This document shows, in pieces, positions 44,056-56,308 of a stretch of 64,000 nt of DNA; position 1 is the stretch's first letter; each line of letters starts with the position of its first letter. The stretch lies in NCBI RefSeq assembly GCF_036588685.1, contig NC_086378.1, positions 32,527,578 through 32,591,577 on the forward strand, in the 5' to 3' direction. This DNA is from Mytilus trossulus. Taxonomy: Eukaryota > Mollusca > Bivalvia > Mytilida > Mytilidae. Position numbers and translations under genes: made by a program. Under the pieces are notes generated by a model. It saw only the letters and a list, made by a program, of their open reading frames with translations, was not told the origin of the DNA and searched no databases.

Positions 44056-44441
44056 CGTACTAAATTATAATCCTGGTACCTTTGATAACTATTTAAACCA
44101 CTGCTGGTGGACGTTTCACCCCCGAGGGTATCACCTCCACAGTAGTCAACATTTCGGTGTTGACATGAATATCAATAATGTGGTCATTTTTTTTAAATTT
44201 CCTGTTTACAAAACTGTTTTTGAAAAACTATGGATTTTCAAATTCCAGGCATAGATTACCTTAACCGTATTTGGCACAACGTTGTGGATTTTTTTTATCC
44301 TCAATCATGTCAATGCTCTTCGACTTTGTACTTCTTTGGCTTTATAAATATTTCGATACGAGCGTCACTGATGAGTTTTGTCGAAGACGAAACGCGAGTC
44401 TAGCGTACTAAATTATAATCCTGGTACCTTTGATAACTATT
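44056..44441 (+). mobile_element. Retrozyme-like element, one unit plus tail
   Basis: Begins with CGTACTAAATTATAATCCTG, three bases after the position where a hammerhead-cleaved RNA would start. It continues through one unit with its own hammerhead (cleavage expected after 44400) and ends at TTTGATAACTATT, 44441. This is the start and end expected for DNA copied from an RNA whose 5' end was made by self-cleavage. It is diverged from the 9370-10036 units. Confidence 0.75.
44362..44406 (+). ncRNA. Type I hammerhead ribozyme (diverged)
   Basis: Stem I GCGTCA / TAGCGT has one mismatch. CTGATGA is at 44368-44374. Stem II is GTTTT/AAGAC with a GTCG loop, five pairs including one G-U and so longer than in the other units. 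GAAA is at 44389-44392, CGCGAG in place of CGCGCG, then GTC with cleavage after 44400. The catalytic core is intact, but stems I and III are weakened. Confidence 0.7.
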
Positions 44442-44565
44442 ATTTTCATGTTTGGTGGCTTACCCATTGAAATGGTTTGGTTTATAATTCGAGGGTATAT
44501 ATTGCGTGTTAGTGGAAGGACATGTCCCCTTACTTAAGCCGATATTTCATCAACTAGAATGTCAG

Positions 44566-45336
44566 ATCTTTTTCCGACGTAGTCGGTATAGTTTCGGTTT
44601 GTGCACTTTGAACTTAAGGACGCTTCACTATGGCAACAGACTACGCATGCTCGAAAATCCTTCCTGTGATTGGACAAAATGCTGTCATGGTGGGTGATTT
44701 GGTTGTGTTTGAAAAAACGTCTCGAAAATTATATCGTGATGGAAAGCAAGTGAAAAACTTATAAATATTTGAACTAGATCTTACAAAATTTATATTTTTA
44801 TTAGAATAATTGTTTCTCCAATTATAGCTCTTTGCATCCATGACAGCTGTTTATTCGGGACAATTATATAATTTTAAATGTAAACTTTGTTGTACGAACT
44901 TACATGACTTTTCGTTCGCACCTACGCATGTGAGATTTCCCGCGGCGGGATTTTGGTGAATGTAAACAGAAAGATACTACTTATACTACCAATAGTTTCT
45001 AGCTTTGTTATCCATGAATTAAGTTTAATGTAAACAGTAGTAAATGTATATTTGTTTCTTTTTATTTGCACTAGATTTTTTGACAAATAAAAATTGTAGG
45101 TGTCATCACAATATTCTTATATATTATTGCCTTAATATAACCAGACTTAGTAAAAAAATTCTTGTAGTTACATTCAGATGGAGATTTTATTAAAGAGGTC
45201 CTGCATCATTATGTCATCGTGCTTCTAAAGGTTATCGAAATGATAGTTTTCAACATAATACTTAGATTTAAATACGTCGGATATCTTTTTTAAAGATAGT
45301 TCTTGTTATGTATGTTCAAATATACCTAGGACTAGA
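44566..45336. repeat. Right arm of the long interrupted inverted repeat
   Basis: Reverse complement of the left arm, inner edge ATCTTTTTCCGACGTAGTCG. It carries about 170 extra bases (about 44985-45155) missing on the left. The outer part ends near CTAGGACTAG at 45336. Confidence 0.75.
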
Positions 45337-46110
45337 CACTTGCATCAGATGACTGCATGTGTTTTGCTTGAATTGTTAATGTCTGCTTATGAAAACGTAA
45401 ACGCAAAAATGTGGCTCAATACTCCATGAAGATCGATGATTTGATAGACGCTGTAAGGAAAACGAGTCATCTCGACCACAGTTAAATTTTAGGCGTTAAA
45501 AATTTGAATTAAGAACTTCTTGTGCTTTCAGTAAAGCGCTCATTTCATGAGTCAGATTTTGCAGTGTATATAAAGTGCGAATCCAGCTAGTTCATTTTAC
45601 TGTTATATGCGGGTATGTCTATTGTAGAATAAAGGATCATGGGAAAACTGTATTTGTTTACGTTTTGAAAATATCAAGTTAATATCAAGATTTTAAGTTA
45701 AGTTTTAACATATTTTCATTGTGATATGTCTTTATAATATACAAACATAGCATTAAAGTTCAAATAAGTGTTATAAAAGCATCATAATATAGCATATCGA
45801 TTATTGAAAGCGATTCATTTTAACTATAGATGCGATGAATTATCACTGTTAGTGCATGCAGTCATTATTAATGTAGAATTTTCAAAGATGCGAGGAATTT
45901 TTTTTGTAGAATTATGTGATAAATGCACTTGCAACAAATGAAAAAAAACTTAGTTGATGACTTTAGGATTTATGATACATGTATTTTCAAATTGAAATAC
46001 AAACTCCTCATTCATTCTTCATCAAATATGTAGCTTTTCAAACTTGTAACAAAAGCGATTATCAAAATGTCATATTGTATTCTTCAGATTACGTTTCTCC
46101 TTGACTTTAA
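45337..46110. other. No gene seen
   Basis: Unclassified AT-rich DNA. Confidence 0.5.
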
Positions 46111-46114
46111 CTTA

Positions 46115-46205
46115 TATAGGGAATCACTGGAGCGTGACAGCAGCGGGCCCTCTTAGGCAGTCAGTGGACCCCTACTTATGAAAAATTCTAGATCCGCGAA
46201 CGGAT
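46115..46205. mobile_element. MITE-like repeat (copy 3, reversed, partial)
   Basis: TATAGGGAATCACTGGAGC and CTAGATCCGC match the complement of the repeat at 3628-3795. The flank between 46211 and 46840 has nothing clear apart from a CCCG-repeated low-complexity tract. Confidence 0.55.
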
Positions 46206-46844
46206 ACTACCGCAGAGGTAAAACCATGCATGCACATTTGGGTTATTGTACACAAAATGCATGCTACAATTCATTTTTGTTGATTTTAGGGTACCCTTTG
46301 GAGCTCTATGTGGGCTATTTCAGCAAATAGGCAAAAAATTCCCAAACTAGATACACGGTTAGATTCAGCATGTCAATGAATTCCAAATATCTTTTGTCTA
46401 TAAATTTGGACCCCACAAAATTGAAAAAGGGACCAAAAATATAAAAAAAAATGCATGCATCGGATACATTTGTTATTGAAGGCATGACTGTAACAATCGG
46501 ATGAATATACAAAAACATCTTATTCTGGGGTCTCATTGGGGGTTTTGATCCCGAATCCCGCTTACTGTTTTGGCAGATTCCCGTATTCCGCTTATACTAT
46601 GCAGTTCTAATTTTTTGTAATTATCCGTGCCCCGCTAGACTTCATTTCCCGTTTTTCACTACACAATCTGTCACGCTTGCAAAAAATCGGCAATCCGGCG
46701 TGACGCTGATACCCAAATGCGACCCACTATTTTACTCTATTTTGACTCATATTCAGCCCATTTTAAATATATTAAAAAAAGTAGCGTGGATTTTTTATCC
46801 CTTTTTTTTTTCCCGTCTCGTTTCGTTTTTGAGCCATATATAGA

Positions 46845-47035
46845 TGTCGTATGTGACAATGAGACAACTCTCCATCCGATTCACAATTTATAAAAGTAGA
46901 CCATTATACGTCAAAATACGGTCTTCAACATGGAGTATTGGCTCACACCGAACAGCAAGATATAAATGGCTCCAGTGTAAAACCTTTTAAACGGGAAAAC
47001 AAAGGTGCACTATATATCAAGATGTACGTAATTAG
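46845..47035 (+). repeat. Interspersed repeat, diverged TGTGGTATGA family
   Basis: TGAGACAACTCTCCATCC, TTATACGTCAAAATACGG and TATTGGCTCACACCGAACAG match 42665-42780. Confidence 0.55.
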
Positions 47036-47422
47036 TGGTGAAGTGTCATAGAAATGGATAAAAAAAAATAAGGATAAAGATCCCTATACGCTTTATAAGA
47101 AACTAAATGGAATACATTTGAAATAAATGTTATTTCTATTGAATTTATTAGAGTGTTTTAAAACCAAACTTTCCTCCGTAAGTTAAATCTTGTCAAATCT
47201 TTCTCTTACTTTATCTATTGTTTGAGCAAGTCGGCTAAACACAAACACTGTGCGGGACAAATTTGCCATTCCGGTACCGGCAAATCTGACTTTGTCGGTT
47301 TACAAGATATCAAAAAATAAATTTTGCCCATTGATAGATTATTGAAAAATTTAAAAAATGCCATATGTCCCAACTTGTCACTGTTGTCACTCTTGTCACT
47401 GCAGCTGATTAAAAGTACATTT

Positions 47423-47749
47423 CCCATGGGAAATTTGATAATTCCCATGGGAATATTAGAATTTCCCATGGGAATATTAGAATTTCCCATGGGAACATTG
47501 AAAGTTCCCATGGGAAAAAATACTTTTCCCATGGGAAGTTTAGAGTTCCCATAGGAACTTTAAAGTTCCCATGGGAAAAGATGAATACAAAAAGTTCCCA
47601 TGGGAATTAATTCTTCCCATGGGAACAAACTTTCTTCCCATGGGAACAATATTTCTTCCCATGGGAACAAATCTTCTTCCCATGGGACAATTTTTCTTCC
47701 CATGGGAACAATTTTTTTTTCACATAGGAACAATTTTTCTTCCCATGGG
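47423..47749. repeat. Left array: 16 palindromes at 21-bp spacing
   Basis: CCCATGGG cores start at 47423, 47444, 47465, 47486, 47507, 47528, 47548 (variant), 47568, 47597, 47616, 47637, 47658, 47679, 47699, 47721 (variant) and 47742. Thirteen of fifteen steps are 20-22 bases; the exceptions are 29 and 19. Flanking bases extend the palindrome to TTCCCATGGGAA in most units. The linkers are AT-rich and differ. Confidence 0.95.
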
Positions 47750-48109
47750 AACATATTATATTACAATACGAACATTATTTTCCATTTAATTTTTTTTCTT
47801 CATAAAAATTACAATTTGTTGCAAATACTGGATATATGAGAATAAAAGAGAATACACTTCTGCCTTAGCTGGATGGAAAGCTGTAGGGCATAACACATTT
47901 TTGGAACCTTATAAAACATCTCAGAAAAGCAGATTTGTCTCGGGGACAAGTTTGCAATTCCGCTGAGAGCAAAAGTTGTTCACCTTAATTTTTGGAGTTA
48001 AGTCAAAATGAAGTTGATAACTTGGTTGGTATTGGTTGCATGATATTTGCCCAAAAATTTTTGGCTCTAGCACCACTGTTGTAAAAGTTATGCCCCTTTT
48101 TTCAACAAT

Positions 48110-48345
48110 TTCGAATTCCTTAAAGGAAAAGTAGTTTTCCTCAAGGGAAATCAAATTTCCTTAAAGGAAAAAGATTTTTCCTCAAAGGGAAATTGTTTTT
48201 TTCCTCAAGGGAAATTATTTTTTGAAGGGAAAAAGATTTCCTTTAAGACAACAAATTTCCTCTAAGAAAATCATTGTTCTTCCAATTTCCTGTAAGGAAG
48301 TATCTGAACATCAAATTTCCCTTAAGGAAATGTGTTCCCTTTTTT
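48110..48345. repeat. Second palindrome array (TTTCCTYAAGGAAA type)
   Basis: About ten degenerate units begin near 48117, 48137, 48157, 48178, 48201, 48222, 48237, 48257, 48286 and 48317. Forms include TTCCTTAAAGGAA, TTCCTCAAGGGAA and TTCCCTTAAGGAAA. Early spacings are 20-23 bases, like the first array, but the palindrome centre is different. Confidence 0.8.
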
Positions 48346-51300
48346 TTACTTGTTAAACATTTCTTCGCTATACCATGTATACATATAAACAGTATGAATA
48401 TATATAATTATTACAAGACTGTATAGTTGATGCAAATGATATTCAAAACTTTCATAAATGTTTGACTCAACATTTTTTAATGACATTGAAAATTGATAAA
48501 GTCTGACTGTTTAGATCTAGGTATTGTTCATACTTTTTATAAAATTTAACTTTGATTTATAATTTTTTTTTGTAGCAAATGATTCTGTTTTCTTTGTAAT
48601 TGTTTCAATGCAATACATTAATAAGCAACCAATTTGAATGTCATACCATTTGTGGTGTTCTAAAGAATTTGTTTATATGTTTGCAGATTAAATAATAAAA
48701 TAAACACTTTTCGTGTTATTTTAAATTAAAATTTTCTTCTGTTTCAACTTGTGTACAGTTATTCAATTCACTACGTAAGAATTCAGTGAATACATTATTC
48801 CATTCACTTAACATTTTTCTTCAGTTCTAAGAGAAAACATTTTTGCAAATTGATCTTCAAGATCTTCTTCCGTATATTTGATATGAGGGAGCGATGTAAA
48901 TGAGTGGATAAAACTGGTGTTCCTTTTTCAACAACAAAATAGTATTTGTTCTGCATTCTCCTTTCTTTCGATTAATATATATAATATGTTGTTGCTTTTA
49001 TGCAATAGTGTTTTTGTGTATCTATGATAAAACTCCATTTTGTTTATGGGCATTATCATGTGATAATGATGAAATTTCCTGTTTCTTTTTTGCAGGAAAG
49101 TATACATTCCAGTTCAAATTAATCCAATTATGCACTTTGTAAATTAATTTCAACTTTAAGTTTCCTCTTCAGTAATGACCTATTGATCATGAAAACCAAG
49201 ATGTCTGATCACCTATAAATACACAAAATAAACAAATAAAATGTTATAAATGGAGAGAGAAACAGCAATACATGTTTTTCATATGTATCTTTCTTTATTA
49301 AAATACATTAAGTAAACTTGAACCTCGCGAAAATGATTAGCTGTGATGTAGACTAGAAAGTATTAAATGCAAAATAAAGTATTCGCCAAAAAATAAGTTG
49401 ATTTACATTAGTCCCAGTCTGTGTTTGCAGGAAATTAACATCATTGGTTGCCATATTCCTATTGTGCCTGTCCAAAGTTCAGAGCCTGTAGTTTTTGTAA
49501 GTTTAGTCTGACACTAAAATTTAGTGGTTGTTGTTGTTGTTGTTGTTTCATATCGGTCATATTTATTTTTTGTAATTTATTTTGTAATAAACTAGGCAAT
49601 TAGTTTTACAGTTTGGATTGTTTCAATTTTTCATCTTTGGGTCTTTTATATTTATTTATTTATTAATGAAATGCACATGTATACCCCTGGGGGTTGAAGG
49701 CATATACAAACAATACAATACAATATACACAATAGAAAAAATTAACATATTAAACATCATATATAAAGTGGTAAAACAGTAATATTTATGCAGGCGTTGT
49801 GTCCACTCCCCTCAGTGCAAATGACTTTTTAATGAACGGAACAGTAAGCTGCATAATATCAAATGAAGATAGAATTAATTGTAATCTATCTGTTTCAGAC
49901 TGTCTACTTTGACTATAGGGTATGGATTTTCTCATTATTGAAGTCGTCACAGGTCTACAATTGCTTTCTTAAAGCCATGATAGTTTTCATATTTAATACA
50001 CCACATCTTTTTATTTTTTATAGTAATCATGATTATCATTCTTCAAGTTCAACAACTTAAAAAAAAAAAAAGAAAAGTGGTCTTACCATTTAGGTTTAGT
50101 TTGCTTCTGCAAATTTTAAATTGCCTATCATTTCTGCTGTTTATAATTTCTCTGTATCTTCTATAGTTCTTGTCCTATACATAAAAGAGTAAAAGTTATT
50201 ATTGAATGGCATCTTGCATCACTATTTTTTTTGCTGTTTAATGTACATGATGTATATTAATGTGTGTTTAATAAGAAGAGTGCACACGTTGAAATGTCTC
50301 GCCTTCTTTTACTAATCATTGAAAATATGTTGATAGTCCTAAGTATAAAGCTTTATCACAACTGTCACATAAACTTTACTTAACATTAACCAAGATAAAT
50401 AAATAAAGACTAATGAACCATGAGAATGAGGTCAATGTCAGATGAACCATGCCAGGCAGACATTTACAGCTAACAAGGCTTCAATACAACAATTATAGTT
50501 GACCTATTACTTATAGTTTAAATAAAATAGTCCAAATCACAAAAACACTGATCAATAAACCATGAAAATAAGATCAAGGTCAAATAAAACCTGCACCACT
50601 GACATATAGATCACACCAAGTTCAAAAACACCAATGTGTTTGATATTAATTTTAAGACATGTATAAATGTTCCAGACCATAACAGTATTTGGATCTTACG
50701 TTTACGGTCCAGAACTTACAGTCCCACCATATGTGTACAGTCAGACCATTTAAGTATACTTGTACTGTCTGGTACCAGCTCGACCAAACCTGTGTTTTTA
50801 TTTTAACTGCAATTAAACTTTTTTGTATTAATCTATTAAAGATTTCAGTTATGTTGATCTGTACTGTACATTTGTTTCTAATAAACTTGAACAACTTCTT
50901 AAAATTGGGCAGACTGTATAATACTTGTATGTTCTGGAACATAAACATGATTAACAAGTATTTGGCAGGATGTCATGCTAAAATCCTATTAATATTTAAT
51001 TTAGTACTAAATTTTCAGTATATAGACATGTAAATCCACAAGTTACTTACTGAAATTCATGGCGAACACTCACCAAAAACTTACAATTTAGAGGAAAGAC
51101 TGGAGAGATGAATGCACTTACACTTACTATCAAAACAGAGCATAAAACTTACCAAAAAACAAGATGTTTTACATTTATCCAGGAGCAGGATAATTGAAAA
51201 GTTGTTTTTTTCTTTCTCTGCCGACCATCATATAACCTTTGAATTCATTCATGCAAAATATGAAAATCTGCAAAGGTAAGACTTTGAACCTCAGCTTATC

Positions 51301-52725
51301 CACATTTTGCATTTTGAACTGCGTATTTGTCATTTTCATCTTGCTGACAACCTAAACATAAAAAAATGATAAAAACATAATTCTAGATTGACTTTGTGTT
51401 TTTATTTTTGTTGGTACAAACAATTTTCCCAACTTTAAAACGAAAACATCATCACCAAAAAAGAGGTCATACTAACCTCAAAAATATTTAAACAACAAAC
51501 CGAAATTATTACTTGATTGAAGATCTTGTCGTAAATCAATGGCATAGATACTCTTATGTTTGAAACTTGATGCCTATTGCATACTTATATTCCTTTGTTC
51601 GAGAGTATGCATATTTAGATGGACTCCATGGACTTTAATGTTAAATAAGCAGGATTAATTTTACAGTTTTTCAGCTCTATGTGTATATTTTAAGAGAATC
51701 TTGCAATACTGTATATTCTGATATTCAGAACTTATTGTGAGGTTTTTATTAATACAACTGAAATCTGTATCTCATTTTCATTTCTGATACATATTTATGA
51801 GCTGAAGACCAGTGCCGAAAATTTCTCACTGCATTGAAGACCTATAGGTGACCTTCGGCCATTGTCTGCTCTTTGATTGGGTTGTTGTCTCTTTGTCAAA
51901 TTCCCAGTTTCCACTTCCCATTTTATAACATGTATGCTGATTTTTCTTAAATTACAATATTCAATCATGCAATTTTGTCCATTATTGAAAATACGGTAAG
52001 CAAAAATAAATGCACAAAAAATCTAACATTGTTATATATATGTAAAAGGCTTTTTTTTTTAATTCAAAACAGTTGCCTTCACTGTTAATTTCCTTGTTTG
52101 ATTTCATATTATTAAAGCCTTTATAGCTAGCTAGATGGTATGCCGGGGCAGATCCAGCCATTATAAAAAGGGGGGGTTCCCAACCCAAGACAAAGGGGAT
52201 GGTCCTATATTCATTTGGTTTATTTTATTGTCTCATACAAGAATATATATGGTTTGAGAGTGGGAAACAGAAATCACGAATTTTTTAACCTACCCACTAT
52301 GGATCTCAACCATTTAAAAGTTTCTCAAACATGTGGGGGTGGGGGTGTCCCCCATGGACTCTCCCTATATTTCATTTTTTTTGTTTGCAAAATTTGGAAT
52401 AATCCTGTTTAGTTCATAAAAAAATTTAAATATGCAAGTGTATATTATTGTGATCATAACCCTGTCACTATTTTCACAATAATAAAAACAGCAATAATTT
52501 CTGAATTTATAGTAGTTAAATTTTTGAAACTCAATTTGCACTATGACACATAGCAATTTACTTTCAATTAAGCATGCTAAGACAAAAATCGTAGAACACA
52601 CAATTATACATTTCTACAATTAAGATACAAAGAAATATTTGTACCCATAATAACTTAGTCCGTTTTGTGAAATTGCTTCACTCATGCAATGAGAGGATTT
52701 TTTTATGTTTTCTTTTTAGTTATAT
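48346..52725. other. Non-coding interior of the 9-kb element
   Basis: I find no transposase or other coding region. There is a GTT microsatellite near 49527-49548, a tract resembling common mollusc repeats at about 50380-50620, and a G-run tract at about 52142-52355 reminiscent of the GGATCCAG MITE. Confidence 0.5.
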
Positions 52726-52730
52726 CACTT

Positions 52731-55700
52731 CCCATGTGAAAAATTATTGTTCCCATGGGAAAACATATTGTTCCCATGGGAAAACTAGAGGCTCCAAAGA
52801 GCCTGTGTCGCTCACCTTGGTCTAAGTAAATATTAAACAAAGGAAGCAGATGGATTCATGACAAAATTGTGTTTTGGTGATGGTGATGTGTTTGTAAATC
52901 TTACTTTACTAAACAGTCTTGCTGCTTACATTTATCTCTATCTATAATGAACTTGGCCCAGTAGTTTCAGTGGAAAATGTTAATAAAAATTTACAAATTT
53001 TATGAAAATTGTTAAAAATTGACTTTAAAGGACAATAACTCCTTAGGGGGTCAATTGACCATTTCGGTCATGTGACTTATTTGTAAATCTTACTTTGCTG
53101 AACATAATTGCTGTTTACTGTTTATCTCTATCTATAATTATATTCAAGATAATAACCAAAAACAGCAAAATTTCCTTAAAATTACCGATTCAGGGGCAGC
53201 AACCCAACAATGGGTTGTCAGATTCATCTGAAAATTATAGGGCAGATAAATTTTGATCTGATACACAATTTTACCCCGTGTCGGATTTGCTCTAAATGCT
53301 TTGGTTTTTGAGTTATAAGCCAAAAACTACATTTTACCCCTATGTTCTATTTTTAGCTGTGGCGGCCATCTTGATTTGATAGTCAGGTCACCGGACACAT
53401 TTTTAAAACTAGATACACAAAAAATGATTGTTGCCAAGTCTGGATTAATTTGGCCCAGTAGTTTCAGAGGAGAAGATTTTTGTAAAAGATAAGTAAGATT
53501 TACGAAAAATGGTTAAAAATTGACTATAAAGGGCAATAACTCCTAAAGGGGTCAACTGACCATTTCGGTCATGTTGACTTATTTGTAAATCCTACTTTGC
53601 TAATCATTATTGCTGTTTACAGTTTATCTATATCTATAATAATATTCAAGATAATAACCAAAAACAGCAAAATTTCCTTAAAATTACCAATTCAGGGGCA
53701 GCAACCCAACAAAGGGTTGTCTAATTCATATGGAAATTTCAGGGCAGATAGATCTTGATCTGATAAACAATTGTACCCCATGTCAAATTAGCTCTAAATG
53801 CTTTGATTTTTGAGTTAAGCCCAAAACTGTATTTTACCCCTATGTTCTATTTTTGGCCGTGGCAGCCATTTTGGTTGGTGGACCGGGTCACCGGACACAT
53901 TTTTTAAACTAGATACCCCAATAACAATTGTGGACAAGTTTGATTGAATTTGGCCCAGTAGTTTCAGAGGAGAAGATTTTTGTAAAAGATTACTTTAATT
54001 TAAGAAAAATGGTTAAAAATTGACTATAAAGGACAATAACTCCTTAACGGGTCAACTGACCATTTCGGTCATGATGACTTATTTGTAAATCTAACTTTGC
54101 TGAACATTATTGCTGTTTACAGTTTATCTCTATCTAAAATAATATTCAAGATAATAACCAAAAACTGCAAAATTTCCACAAAATTACCAATTCAGGGGCA
54201 GCAACCCAACAACAGGTTGACCGATGCTCTAAAGAGCCTGTGTCGCTCACCTTGGTCTATGTGAATATTAAACAAAGGAAGCAGATTGAAAATTGACTAC
54301 AAAGGTCAATAACTCCTACAGGGGTCAATTGACCATTTCGTTCATGTTGACTTATTTGTAGATCTTACTTTGCTGAAAATTATTGCTGTTTACAGTTTAC
54401 CTATATCTATTATAATATTCAATATAATAACCAAAAACAGCAAAATGTCCTTAAAATTACCAATTCAGGGGCCACAACCCAAAAACATGTTGTCCAATTC
54501 ATCTGAAAATTTCAGGGCAGATAGATCTTGACCTGATTAACAATTTTACTTCATGTCAGATTTTCTCTAAATTATTTGTTTTTTGAGTTATAAGCCAAAA
54601 ACTGCATTTTACCCCTATGTTCTATTTTTAGCCGTGGCGGCCATCTTGGTTTGATGGCCAGGTCACCGGACACATTTTTTAAACAAAAAACCCCAAAGAT
54701 GATTGTGGCCAAGTTTGGATCAATTTGGCACAGCAGTTTCAGAGAAGAAGATTTTAGTAAAAGATATATAAAATTTACGAAAAATGGTTAAAAATTGACT
54801 TTAAAGGGCAATAACTCCTAAAGAGGTCAACTGACCATTTTGGTCATGTTGACTTATTTGTAAATCTGACCTTGCTGAACATTATTGCTGTTTACAGTTT
54901 ACCTATATCTATAATAATATTCAATATAATAACCAAAAACAGCAAAATTTCCTTAAAATTACCAATTCAGGGGCCGCAACCCAAAAACAGGTTGTCCAAT
55001 TCATCTGAAAATTTCAGGGCAGATAGATCTTCACCTGATTAACAATTTTACCCACGTCAGATTTGCTCTAAATGCTTTGGTTTTTGAGTTATAAGCCAAA
55101 AACTGCATTTTACCCCTATGTTCTATTTATAGCCATGGCGGTCATCTTGGTTAGTTGGCAGGGTCACCGGACACAATTTTTAAACTAGATACCCCAATGA
55201 TGATTGTGGCCATGTTTCAAATAATTTGGCCCAGCAGTTTCAGAGGAGAAGATTTTTCTAAAAGATTACTAAGATTTACGAAAAATGGTTAAAAATTGAC
55301 TATAAAGGGCAATAACTCCTAAAGTGGTCAACTGATCATTTTGGTCATGTTGACTTATTTGTATATCTTACTTTGCTGAACATTATTGCTCTTTACAGTT
55401 TATCTCTATCTAAAATAATATTCAAGATAATAACCAAAAACAACAAAATTTCCTAAAAATTACCAAGTCAGGGGCAGCAACCTAACAACGGAATTTCAGA
55501 TTCATCTGAAAATTTCAGAGAAGATAGATCTTGACCTGATTAACAATATTATCCCATGTCAGATTTGCCCTAAATGCTTTGGTTTTTGAGTTATAAGCCA
55601 AAAACTGCGTTTTACCCCTATGTTCTATTTATAGCCATGGCGGCCATCTTGGTTAGTTGGCGGGGTCACCGGACACAATTTTTAAACTAGATACCCCAAT

Positions 55701-56128
55701 GATGATTGTGGCCAAGTTTGATTAAATTTGGTCTAGTAGTTTCAGAGGAGAAGATTTTTGTAAAAGTTAACGCCGGACGCAGGACGACGACGGACGACGA
55801 CGACGACGACGGACGACGACGGACGCCGGACGCCAAGTGATGAGAAAAGCTCACTTGGCCCTTTGGGCCAGGTGAGCTAAAAAATTGTTCCCATGGGAAA
55901 AAAAATTGTTCCCATGGGAAAAGTATTTCCCATGGGAAGAAAAATTCCCTAGGGAAATTTAAAATTTCCCATGGGAAATTTAGAACTTCCCATGGGAACA
56001 AACAATTTACTTATGCTCCCATGGGAACTTTAAAGTTCCTATGGGAACTCTAAACTTCCCATGGGAACTTTCAATGTTCCCATGGGAAATTCTAATATTC
56101 CCATGGGAATTATCAAATTTCCCATGGG
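52731..56128. repeat. Right array: 15 palindromes, split by a nested repeat
   Basis: Cores start at 52731 (variant), 52752 and 52773, and after the nested insertion at 55890, 55911, 55929, 55947 (CCCTAGGG), 55968, 55989, 56018, 56039 (variant), 56058, 56079, 56100 and 56121. Most steps are 21 bases; the 29-base step (55989 to 56018) mirrors the 29-base step in the left array, confirming that the arrays are inverted copies. Confidence 0.92.
52785..55880 (+). mobile_element. Nested repeat element with 500-bp tandem units
   Basis: Bounded by GTGTCGCTCACCTTGG near 52806 and its partial complement CCAGGTGAGC at 55868-55877. TATGTTCTATTT recurs at about 53341, 53841, 54618, 55119 and 55620, spacings 500, 777, 501 and 501. 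The long step holds a second copy of the start (AGAGCCTGTGTCGCTCACC at 54232), so two elements are fused or one is internally duplicated. Near the 3' end is a GACGAC microsatellite (55782-55834). I recognise it as an abundant mollusc repeat; it is non-coding. Confidence 0.7.
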
Positions 56129-56308
56129 AAATGTACTTTTAATCAGCTGCAGTGACAAGAGTGACAACAGTGACAAGTTGGGACATATGGCATTTTTTTA
56201 ATTTTTCAATATAAATCTATCACTGGGCAAATTTTTTTTTAATATCTTGTAAACCGACAAAGTCAGATTTGCCGGTACCGGAATGGCAAATTTGTCCCGC
56301 ACAGTGTT
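56000..56308. repeat. Right terminal inverted repeat of the 9-kb element
   Basis: Complement of 47244 to about 47579, including the GGTACCGG palindrome (56272-56279) and the tandem GTGACAA block at 56151-56176. The left copy has one extra palindrome unit. Confidence 0.88.

Larger units (their letters stand above)
47244..56308. mobile_element. 9.07-kb element with long inverted termini and palindrome arrays
   Basis: Both ends start AACACTGTGCGGGACAAATT (the right end as its complement) and stay alike for more than 300 bases inward, through CCGGTACCGGCAAATCTGAC and TTGTCACTGTTGTCACTC, into arrays of the 12-mer TTCCCATGGGAA. Both outer ends are flanked by CACA (47240-47243 and 56309-56312), a candidate 4-bp target duplication. 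The interior has a second palindrome array (about 48110-48345), about 4.4 kb of featureless AT-rich DNA, and a nested 3.1-kb repeat (52785-55880) inserted within the right array. No transposase is visible, so it is probably non-autonomous. Long termini with internal repeats recall foldback- or Galileo-type elements, but I cannot assign a superfamily. Confidence 0.8.

Noticed and set aside
47423-47749. Regular short repeats resembling a CRISPR array
   Set aside because: Linkers are only 9-13 bases and AT-rich, the unit is a 12-bp perfect palindrome, and the genome is animal.
47215-47839. Open frames on both strands encoding repeated FPMG/PMGN or SHGN peptides
   Set aside because: They arise because the palindromic 21-bp units keep several frames open; there is no start context or homology.
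50652-51033. Overlapping 101- and 114-codon open frames on opposite strands
   Set aside because: Both lie in non-coding interior of the 9-kb element, without domain or splice signals.
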